From Asticcacaulis sp. (GTDB lineage: Bacteria > Pseudomonadota > Alphaproteobacteria > Caulobacterales > Caulobacteraceae): 19,061 nucleotides of DNA. The position numbers were made by a program, and so were the translations under genes. Positions 13,744 through 19,061 of this stretch are shown here, piece by piece. The notes beneath the pieces were generated by a model that was not told the DNA's origin, did not search any database, and was given only the letters and a program-made list of their open reading frames with translations. The DNA is taken from contig NZ_JAIWNX010000180.1 of assembly GCF_020217185.1 (NCBI RefSeq), positions 1 to 19,061 on the forward strand, written 5' to 3'. Each line of letters begins with the position of its first letter. Position 1 is the first letter of the stretch.

Positions 13744-15144
13744 ATGCGAATGCGTCAGAAAATGTCTCACACGGCCCCGACACGGAACCCGGTCAGGGTC
13801 GCGGCGAAAGCGGTCAATTTGCGGGCCATGCTGGCAACGATCGCTACGGCTCTGGCGCTGATTGGCGTGCTGGTCGTATCGCCCGCCCGCGCTCAGGACC
13901 CGGCCGCCAGCGACCGCTATGCGGCCATAGTGGTCGATGCGCAGTCGGGTGAGGTCTTTTACGCCATGCGCGCCGATTCGCCGCGCTACCCCGCCTCCCT
14001 GACCAAGATCATGACGCTGTACATGGCATTTGAGGAGATGGCGCAGGGCCGCCTGAAGCCCGATGACGTCATCACCCTCTCCGCTTACGCCGCGTCCATG
14101 CCGCCCACCAAGTCGGGTCTGAAAGCCGGCGACACCATCACGGTTGATATGGCCATGCGCCTGATCGCCGCCTACTCCGCCAACGATCTGGCCGCCGCGC
14201 TCGGTGAGCATATCGGTGGCTCGGAGCAGCGCTTTGCCGCCCTGATGACCGTCAAGGCGCAGGAGCTGGGCATGACGCGCTCCAACTTCGTCAATGCCTC
14301 GGGCCTGCCCGATTCGCGTCAGGTGTCTTCGGCGCGCGACTTCGCGGTTCTGGCGCGCGCGGTCATGCGCGACTTCCCGCAATATTACGAATATTTCCAC
14401 GTGCGGTCGGTGCAATTCAATGGCCGCACCTATTCGAACCACAATCCGCTGCTGGCCTATCCCGGCGTCGATGGCATGAAGACCGGCTTTATCAACGCCG
14501 CCGGCTATAACCTCGTCGCGTCGCAGCGCAAAGGCAATCACCGCCTGATCGCCGTCATGCTGGGCGGCTCGAACAAGGCGCAGCGCCGCGAACACGTCAG
14601 CACGCTGATGAATACCGGATTTGATGTCTTCGCCCGCCGTGAAAAAGGTGAGCAGATCGTTGTGGCCCAAAACGAATTCCGCAGCGCCATGGCTCCCAAA
14701 TATCAGGTGGTGGGCGATTCCAATGCCCTGATGGCCGCCCTTGACGCGCAGGACGACGAAGACGGCACCACCGTGCAACGCCTGTCCGGCACCGCCAAGG
14801 CCCCGGCCGTGGTGGCCGCGCTCAGCAAGGCCGAAAAGGCCGCCGAGGAGAAGGCCGCGGCCAAAAAGACCTCGACCACCGCCGCCGCCAAAAAGAAGAA
14901 AAAAGACCCGGACGCCATCTGGGCGGTGCAGGTCGGGGCCTTCAAGCAGAAGTCGCTGGCCGCCGACTGGGCCAAGGACATCAAGAAGCGCTTCCCGATC
15001 CTCAAAGGCTTTGAAACCGACGTGTCGGAAAACGACGCTGGCCGCTATCGCACGCGCTTTATCGACATGACCAAGGCCGAGGCGCAAAAGGCCTGCAAGG
15101 CCATCGAGGCCAAGCGTCTCGATTGCATGGTGGTGAAGTCGTAA
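13744..15144 (+). CDS. D-alanyl-D-alanine carboxypeptidase (PBP5-like, S11) with SPOR domain
   Basis: The 466-residue protein has an N-terminal signal peptide (hydrophobic stretch about 28-46, cleavage after ARA near residue 50). A penicillin-binding D,D-carboxypeptidase domain follows with all three motifs: S85-L-T-K88, S145-A-N147 and K246-T-G248. It removes the terminal D-Ala from peptidoglycan pentapeptides. After residue 340 comes an Ala/Lys-rich linker, then a SPOR domain (about 394-465, starting AIWAVQVGAF). SPOR domains bind denuded glycan strands at division sites, so the enzyme probably acts at the septum. This is the common alphaproteobacterial layout. The start is uncertain: in-frame ATGs at 13744, 13750 and 13762 all lack a strong Shine-Dalgarno; the first is given. 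The gene ends 20 bases from the convergent J-domain gene. Confidence 0.93.
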   Translation: MRMRQKMSHTAPTRNPVRVAAKAVNLRAMLATIATALALIGVLVVSPARAQDPAASDRYAAIVVDAQSGEVFYAMRADSPRYPASLTKIMTLYMAFEEMAQGRLKPDDVITLSAYAASMPPTKSGLKAGDTITVDMAMRLIAAYSANDLAAALGEHIGGSEQRFAALMTVKAQELGMTRSNFVNASGLPDSRQVSSARDFAVLARAVMRDFPQYYEYFHVRSVQFNGRTYSNHNPLLAYPGVDGMKTGFINAAGYNLVASQRKGNHRLIAVMLGGSNKAQRREHVSTLMNTGFDVFARREKGEQIVVAQNEFRSAMAPKYQVVGDSNALMAALDAQDDEDGTTVQRLSGTAKAPAVVAALSKAEKAAEEKAAAKKTSTTAAAKKKKKDPDAIWAVQVGAFKQKSLAADWAKDIKKRFPILKGFETDVSENDAGRYRTRFIDMTKAEAQKACKAIEAKRLDCMVVKS

Positions 15145-15164
15145 GGTTTACGGCTGTGCTGAAG

Positions 15165-15605
15165 CTATTTTTGCTTCAATAACGTGTCCCGCGCGGCATT
15201 GAGTTTTGCCGCCAACGCATCCGAGCCGCCCTGATCCGGGTGTGCCGCCTTCATACGCTGTTTCCATGCCTTGACGATGGCGCGGCGATCCGCCCCGACC
15301 TCCAGCCCCAGCGTGCGATAGGCCTCGATCTCGGCCTGTGTCCACGCCCCCGTCGGTCTGGGCTCACGGCGATACCGCGCCCCGCCCGCCATGGCAAAGG
15401 CGATGGACACCAGAATGCTGGCCAGAATATATTGTCCTCGCGCCACGCAAACGACACCCGCCATGGCCACGGCCACGGCCCCTACGGCGATCAGGGCGCG
15501 CTTTTGCCTGATCCACGGACCGGGTTTGAGCTTCCCCAGACGCGACTGACGTCCAACCCAGACCATCAGGACAAAGGCGGCAGCGGCGGCAATGATCAGA
15601 TACAC
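15165..15605 (-). CDS. Membrane-anchored J-domain protein
   Basis: This 146-residue protein has hydrophobic segments at about residues 1-17, 37-55 and 60-74, and a short C-terminal J domain (about 92-146) ending the protein, with the diagnostic HPD at 122-124 in AAHPDQGG. The layout, membrane anchor then J domain at the extreme C-terminus, resembles TIM14/Pam18-like and DjlA-related J proteins, which recruit and stimulate an Hsp70 (DnaK) at a membrane. The client is unknown. The start is a GTG with no clear Shine-Dalgarno. It lies 27 bases downstream of mipZ on the same strand and is probably co-transcribed with it. The gene ends in a short GAAGC/GCTTC stem that overlaps its last codons. Confidence 0.85.
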   Translation of the reverse strand: MYLIIAAAAAFVLMVWVGRQSRLGKLKPGPWIRQKRALIAVGAVAVAMAGVVCVARGQYILASILVSIAFAMAGGARYRREPRPTGAWTQAEIEAYRTLGLEVGADRRAIVKAWKQRMKAAHPDQGGSDALAAKLNAARDTLLKQK

Positions 15606-15632
15606 AGGGCGTTGTCCCGGACGGGGGCAGAA

Positions 15633-16514
15633 TTACTCCGCCGCTTCGAAATCGTCCTCGTCCGTTTCTAGCTGAGGCCCCAGTTCCGTCAACTGTTCCG
15701 ACACCGCCGCCGCGTTTTCGAGATCGAGAGCCAGCATGACGGCACGGATTTCGGCGCGCGCCGAGACGTGCGCCATGGACACGGCCACGGGCTTGATCTC
15801 CTCGCTGAGGTCGAGCACCGTTAACCCAAATGGGAACAGTTCGCGGTACAGCACGCGGTCGCGCAAGCCCGCCGCAACGCGGAAGCCGATCCGTTTGCCC
15901 AGCGCCTGAAGCCGGTCGTCGATACGCTTGGCATTGCGCGCCTGATTGGTGGCGAGGCGGTTGCGCAGCACGATCCAGTCGATGGTCTTGCCGTCCCAGG
16001 TGGCGCGTACCTTGCGCGAATTCCATACGGTTTCGGCGTAGATGGACGGGCGTTTGACGTCGAGCGTCACCGGATCGACCTGCCCCAAGAGGTCAAAGTC
16101 GATAAAGCTGTCGTTCATCGGCGTGATGATGACGTGCGCCACCGCGTGGGCACGGCGCGAAAGGAAGCTGTCGCCGCCCGGCGTGTCGATGATCACATAA
16201 TCGGCCACGTCGATCGCTTCGCTGAGCGCGCGATCAAAGGCAGCCTTGGCCTCGGCATCCGCTACCTTGACCAGCTCGGCCGGGTTTTTGTGCAGAAACG
16301 GCTCAACCGCGTGCGGCAGGATCTTTTCATTGGCCGCCGCCCACTTTTTACGGTTCTCGAAAAAGTGCGCCAGCGAGCGCTGCCGCAGGTCGAGGTCGAT
16401 AATGGCGACGCGCTTGCCCTGATGCAGCAAGGCGGCCGCCACGTGCATGGCGACGGTGGACTTCCCCGCCCCGCCCTTTTCGTTGCCAAAAACCAGAATA
16501 CGCGCGTTCGACAT
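15633..16514 (-). CDS. mipZ: MipZ, division-plane positioning ATPase
   Basis: This 293-residue ParA/MinD-superfamily ATPase matches Caulobacter MipZ closely. The deviant Walker A is NEKGGAGKST with the signature lysine K13; D42 in IIDLDLRQR and IDTPGGDS complete the nucleotide site. Distinctive MipZ stretches are TPMNDSFIDFDLLGQVDPVT, VLRNRLAT and RDRVLYRELFPFGLTVLDLSEE. MipZ forms a bipolar gradient by interacting with ParB at the origin and inhibits FtsZ polymerisation, restricting the Z ring to midcell. The acidic C-terminal tail (ETDEDDFEAAE) looks longer than in the Caulobacter protein as I remember it. GGAG lies 7 bases before the ATG. The J-domain gene follows; parDE diverges upstream. 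Confidence 0.96.
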   Translation of the reverse strand: MSNARILVFGNEKGGAGKSTVAMHVAAALLHQGKRVAIIDLDLRQRSLAHFFENRKKWAAANEKILPHAVEPFLHKNPAELVKVADAEAKAAFDRALSEAIDVADYVIIDTPGGDSFLSRRAHAVAHVIITPMNDSFIDFDLLGQVDPVTLDVKRPSIYAETVWNSRKVRATWDGKTIDWIVLRNRLATNQARNAKRIDDRLQALGKRIGFRVAAGLRDRVLYRELFPFGLTVLDLSEEIKPVAVSMAHVSARAEIRAVMLALDLENAAAVSEQLTELGPQLETDEDDFEAAE

Positions 16515-16532
16515 AACCCTACTCCACAGCCC

Positions 16533-16587
16533 GAATCAGCACCTGATCCGGCGCTTTCATATTTGAGGCGCCTCAGCCAAAGGTCAA
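16533..16587 (-). promoter_or_regulatory. mipZ promoter with 12-bp palindrome and GANTC site
   Basis: On the minus strand, TTGACC (16582-16587), a 17-base spacer and AAATAT (16559-16564) form a plausible promoter ending 45 bases before the mipZ ATG. A perfect 12-bp palindrome, TGAGGCGCCTCA (16564-16575), starts at the edge of the -10 box and runs into the spacer. A GAATC site (16533-16537) of the GANTC class methylated by CcrM lies in the predicted leader. Two TTAA blocks four bases apart (16595-16606) sit just upstream; their spacing does not match the CtrA consensus of seven. Confidence 0.55.
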
Positions 16588-16657
16588 TAATAGGTTAACG
16601 ATTTAACGTGGACAGAGCGGTGCGCGTCTGCGCCAGCGAACGTCCGTTTTATGAATA

Positions 16658-16685
16658 TTTGTGAATTTTGCTTACTTGATATAGG
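16658..16685 (+). promoter_or_regulatory. Possible parDE promoter
   Basis: TTTGTG (16658-16663), a 16-base spacer and TATAGG (16680-16685) lie in an AT-rich patch just before the antitoxin gene, ending 20 bases from its ATG. The -10 match is fair and the -35 weak. Two near-identical TGAAT-N-TT blocks (16652-16669) could be operator half-sites for autoregulation by the antitoxin, which is usual for parDE; this is inference. Confidence 0.35.
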
Positions 16686-16705
16686 CTGGGGAGAGAGGTG
16701 TTTTG

Positions 16706-16975
16706 ATGGCGACCATGACCGTTTCCCTGCCCGATCAGATGAAGGACTGGATCGAAGAGCTGACGCGCAACGGCGAATATGCCAGCTCCAGCGACTATGT
16801 GCGCGATCTGGTGCGTCGCGACCGCGAACGGCGCGCTCAGGAACTGACTCTGGACGATCTGCGGCAGATTATTGATGAGGCGCGCACGGCACCACCTTCC
16901 GAGCGCACGGTGGCCGACATTTTTGCCGAGGCCAAACGCCGTACCGCCGCCCGTCAGGACTTTGGACGTGGCTGA
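16706..16975 (+). CDS. parD: ParD-type antitoxin (ribbon-helix-helix)
   Basis: This 89-residue protein is the antitoxin of a type II toxin-antitoxin pair. The N-terminal ribbon-helix-helix (about residues 1-45) is typical of ParD: a strand TMTVSLPDQM, then helices with WIEEL and SSSDYVRDLVRRD, for dimerisation and operator binding. The charged C-terminal part should wrap the toxin. The ATG at 16706 follows GAGAGAGGTG by five bases; an upstream overlapping TTG and an internal ATG at 16715 are less likely. The toxin gene overlaps its last eight bases, so the two are translationally coupled. It diverges from mipZ. Confidence 0.92.
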   Translation: MATMTVSLPDQMKDWIEELTRNGEYASSSDYVRDLVRRDRERRAQELTLDDLRQIIDEARTAPPSERTVADIFAEAKRRTAARQDFGRG

Positions 16976-17258
16976 TTACCGGCTGTCGGCCCGCGCCGAA
17001 GGCGACCTGCTCGACATATTCATTTACACGATCGAGCGGTTTGGCCTCGCACAGGCCGAACGCTATCAGCACGACCTGAGGCTCTGTTTCGACCTGCTGG
17101 CTGAAAATCCCGGCATGGGGCGGCAGGCAAACGCGGTCGCCGAAGGTGTACGCCGCCACGAACACGGGCGTCACGTGATTTTCTACGAAGTCACGCCTAG
17201 CGGTATTCTGATCCTGGCGCTCCTTCACGCCGCCAGTCTCAAAGGCCTTGCGCTTTAG
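16968..17258 (+). CDS. parE: ParE-family toxin (RelE/ParE superfamily)
   Basis: The 96-residue toxin begins MADYRLSARAEGDLLDI, the usual ParE opening in which a strand is followed by a helix with a conserved Ala-x-x-Asp-Leu. It continues with the Tyr/Arg-rich middle (AERYQHDL), the ENPGMGR loop, and closing strands RHVIFYEV and ILILALLHA. ParE toxins poison DNA gyrase; other superfamily members cut mRNA on ribosomes, and I cannot exclude that here. The start is a GTG overlapping the antitoxin stop region by eight bases, with AGGAC upstream, an arrangement that keeps toxin synthesis below antitoxin synthesis. The open frame extends upstream, but that part lies inside the antitoxin gene and lacks homology. 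The gene looks intact. Confidence 0.9.
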   Translation: MADYRLSARAEGDLLDIFIYTIERFGLAQAERYQHDLRLCFDLLAENPGMGRQANAVAEGVRRHEHGRHVIFYEVTPSGILILALLHAASLKGLAL

Positions 17259-17295
17259 TCTGGCTTTGGCGTCATCAAATGACTATATTGCCGCC

Positions 17296-18108
17296 ATGAC
17301 CACAGATAGCGATTACATCACCCGCACCGACCGTATCAAAATCCACGGGCCCGAAGGCTTCGAAGGTATGCGCCGCGCCGGCAAGGTCGCCGCCGACTGC
17401 CTCGACATGCTGATCCCCTATGTGGTGCCCGGCGTGAAGACCTCCTATCTCGATGATCTGGCGCGGGAATTTATCTTCGACCACGGCGCGCTGCCGGCCT
17501 GCGTCTTCTATCGCGGCTATATGCACACCGTGTGTATTTCGCCCAACCACGTCGTCTGTCACGGCATCCCGTCCGAAGCCAAGACGTTGAAAGACGGCGA
17601 TATCGTCAATATTGACGTCACCGCCATCATTGATGGCTGGCATGGCGATACCTCGCGCATGTATGAGGTCGGCAATGTCAATGCCAAGGCCCGGCGTCTG
17701 GTCGATGTGACCTATGAGTCGCTGCATCTGGGGCTGGCGCAGATCAAGCCCGGCAACACCTTCGGCGACATCGCCCACGCCATTCAGAAATACGCCGAAG
17801 CCCAGCGGTGCAGCGTCGTGCGCGACTTCTGCGGCCACGGTCTGGGGCAGGTCTTCCACGACAACCCCAATGTCCTGCACTTTGGCCGCGCGGGCACCGG
17901 CCCGGTGCTGGAAGAAGGTATGTTCTTCACGGTTGAGCCGATGATCAATCTTGGCCGTCCGGAGGTGAAGGTGCTCAATGACGGCTGGACCGCCGTGACG
18001 CGCGACAAGTCGCTGACGGCGCAGTGCGAACACAGTATCGGCGTGACGAAGGACGGGCTGGAAATCTTCACGGCCTCGGATAAGTTCCGCCCCCAACCGG
18101 TGAGCTGA
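17296..18108 (+). CDS. map: Methionine aminopeptidase, type I
   Basis: This 270-residue enzyme removes the initiator methionine from nascent proteins in the cytoplasm. All catalytic residues of the E. coli enzyme are present at a constant offset of ten: H89, metal ligands D107, D118, H181, E214 and E245, and H188. Signature stretches are NIDVTAIIDGWHGDTSRMY, CGHGLG and FFTVEPM. It lacks the insert of type II enzymes and a zinc-finger extension. The ATG at 17296 is supported by homology; an in-frame TTG at 17248 would overlap parE and is rejected. There is no clear Shine-Dalgarno. radC follows after ten bases, so the two are probably co-transcribed; parDE lies 37 bases upstream on the same strand. 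Confidence 0.96.
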   Translation: MTTDSDYITRTDRIKIHGPEGFEGMRRAGKVAADCLDMLIPYVVPGVKTSYLDDLAREFIFDHGALPACVFYRGYMHTVCISPNHVVCHGIPSEAKTLKDGDIVNIDVTAIIDGWHGDTSRMYEVGNVNAKARRLVDVTYESLHLGLAQIKPGNTFGDIAHAIQKYAEAQRCSVVRDFCGHGLGQVFHDNPNVLHFGRAGTGPVLEEGMFFTVEPMINLGRPEVKVLNDGWTAVTRDKSLTAQCEHSIGVTKDGLEIFTASDKFRPQPVS

Positions 18109-18118
18109 GATAGCGGAC

Positions 18119-18868
18119 ATGGCTGAGGGGGAGCCACCGACAAGCGAAACCACACTGCGCGACCCCGCCTTGCCCGACCACGGCGGCCATCGTCAGCGGC
18201 TGCGCGACCGGGCGCGGCGCGGCGGGATATCGGTTTTGCCCGATTACGAAGTGCTGGAGCTGTTCCTGTTTCGCTCCATCCCGCAACGCGACGTCAAGCC
18301 GCTGGCCAAGGCGCTGCTGAGCCGTTTCGGCAGCCTGTCCGCCGTGCTGTCGGCCCCGCTGGAGGACATGCTTCAGGTCTCCGCGCTCGACAACAAGGGC
18401 CGGTCGCTGAAGATGACGCCGGACATCGCGCTCGATCTGCAACTGATGTTCGAAGCGACGCGCCGGCTGATGGCCGAGCCATTGAAACGCTCAACGGTCA
18501 TTTCAAGCTGGCAGGCACTATTGTCGTACCTGCGCGTGACGCTGGCGCACGAACCGCGCGAGCAGTTCCGTCTGCTGTTCCTCGACAAGAAGAACCAACT
18601 CATTGCCGATGAGATCATGAACTACGGCACGGTCGATCACGCCCCGGCCTATCCCCGCGAAATCATGCGCCGGGCGCTGGAGCTGTCGGCCTCATCCGTT
18701 ATTTTAGTCCACAACCACCCTTCCGGCGACCCCATGCCGTCGCAGGGCGATATCGACATGACCAAGGCCATTATCGCCGCCGGGAAACCGCTGAAAATTG
18801 CTATCCATGACCACCTGATCGTTGGCCGCGAAGGCGTGCTGAGCATGAAACAGGTCGGCGCAATTTAA
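18119..18868 (+). CDS. radC: RadC family protein (JAB/MPN domain)
   Basis: The 249-residue protein has an N-terminal helical region (about 20-120, DHGGHRQRLRDR and YEVLELFLF) and a C-terminal JAB/MPN domain (about 125-249). The JAMM metal motif is complete: H198-N-H200-P-S, then S208 and D211. It ends in the conserved IHDHLIVGREGVLSMKQVG. The name comes from an old E. coli radiation-sensitivity allele later found not to lie in this gene; the biochemical role of RadC proteins is unsettled, and a metallo-hydrolase activity is inferred from the motif. The ATG lies ten bases after the map stop, with only a weak GAG-containing ribosome-binding site. The length is normal for the family. Confidence 0.93.
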   Translation: MAEGEPPTSETTLRDPALPDHGGHRQRLRDRARRGGISVLPDYEVLELFLFRSIPQRDVKPLAKALLSRFGSLSAVLSAPLEDMLQVSALDNKGRSLKMTPDIALDLQLMFEATRRLMAEPLKRSTVISSWQALLSYLRVTLAHEPREQFRLLFLDKKNQLIADEIMNYGTVDHAPAYPREIMRRALELSASSVILVHNHPSGDPMPSQGDIDMTKAIIAAGKPLKIAIHDHLIVGREGVLSMKQVGAI

Positions 18869-18874
18869 ACGTCT

Positions 18875-18904
18875 GCCACGAAAAACACGAAAAAGCACGA
18901 AAAT
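18875..18904. repeat. Solo CACGAAAA-type repeat
   Basis: GCCACGAAAAACACGAAAA and a following AGCACGAAAA repeat the arm seen at 12665-12683 and, inverted, at 12792-12810. It starts six bases after the radC stop. No partner arm is seen before the window ends. Confidence 0.65.
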
Positions 18905-18969
18905 AGCGTTCTCATACATCCCGATTGAAGCGCTTTGAAACAGTTAAAGCCACATTTCACCGATGGGTC

Positions 18970-19049
18970 ATACCAAGGGTCATTGAAAATGACTCTTGGT
19001 ATTCCATTCGAGGATTTCTCATGTCACTGACACATATGAGAAATCCTCG
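18970..19049. repeat. Two adjacent strong hairpins
   Basis: Hairpin 1 (18970-19002) pairs ATACCAAGGGTCATT with AATGACTCTTGGTAT, with one mismatch and a 3-base loop. Hairpin 2 (19009-19049) pairs CGAGGATTTCTCAT with ATGAGAAATCCTCG perfectly over 14 bases; its 13-base loop holds the smaller palindrome GTCACTGAC. They are six bases apart. Neither has a T tract typical of a terminator. They may be part of a repeat or of an element continuing past the window edge. Confidence 0.85.
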
Positions 19050-19061
19050 TTTCTTCAACGG

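Noticed and set aside
13720..15087. 455-codon minus-strand open frame opposite the carboxypeptidase gene
   Set aside because: The product is Gly/Arg/His-rich with no known motif, whereas the plus strand has all three penicillin-binding motifs and a SPOR domain.
15160..15178. Terminator between the carboxypeptidase and J-domain genes
   Set aside because: The GAAGC/GCTTC stem is short, overlaps the J-protein stop region and has its T run in the loop rather than after the stem.
16595..16606. CtrA-binding site upstream of mipZ
   Set aside because: The two TTAA blocks are four bases apart rather than the seven of the CtrA consensus, so the match is not good enough to call.
17275..18153. 292-codon minus-strand open frame opposite map
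   Set aside because: It is antisense to a methionine aminopeptidase with every catalytic residue; the antisense product shows no motif.

Overview
The window looks like a chromosomal segment of an alphaproteobacterium of the order Caulobacterales, in an Asticcacaulis/Caulobacter-like genome. The main evidence is a clear MipZ, the division-site ATPase of alphaproteobacteria that lack Min, which aligns residue for residue with Caulobacter MipZ around K13 and D42. An alphaproteobacterial phasin, a SPOR-tailed D-Ala-D-Ala carboxypeptidase, GC-rich codon use and caulobacterial-type palindromic intergenic repeats agree with this. The genus is an inference. I see no rRNA, tRNA, CRISPR array, phage, transposase or integrase, so most of the window is ordinary core genome.

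Left part (1-5122): a Nudix hydrolase gene (-) diverges from an FAD-linked D-2-hydroxyglutarate/glycolate-type dehydrogenase gene (+), whose last codons and downstream DNA are repeated almost three times in tandem. Next come a response regulator with two receiver domains, the second lacking its phosphoacceptor (-), an AT-rich spacer, yaaA (+), a CACAGAT-type palindromic repeat, and a Sua5-type threonylcarbamoyl-AMP synthase (-). The ribosome-binding site of that last gene lies inside a long palindromic repeat.

Middle (5349-12665): a cytochrome b561-YceI fusion gene (-) diverges from an acyl-CoA dehydrogenase gene (+) across a spacer with a perfect inverted repeat over a predicted promoter. 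A trypsin-like protease without a signal peptide (-), a Tat-exported oligopeptidase B-like S9 peptidase (+), a second copy of the long palindromic repeat and a GNAT acetyltransferase (+) follow.

Right part (12886-18868): a phasin gene (-) with its own terminator, a strong promoter and TGC-rich operator-like sites; a SPOR-domain D,D-carboxypeptidase (+); a J-domain membrane protein downstream of mipZ (both -); a parDE toxin-antitoxin pair (+) divergent from mipZ; then map and radC (+). The right edge holds two strong hairpins of repeat type.

Cell-cycle and envelope functions cluster on the right: MipZ places FtsZ, the SPOR carboxypeptidase probably acts at septal peptidoglycan, and a GANTC (CcrM) site lies in the mipZ leader. 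The most interesting material is non-coding: the tandem 3'-end duplication, the paired-arm palindromic elements, and the operator-like repeats over the b561-YceI, phasin and mipZ promoters. I did not find a convincing new multi-gene system.
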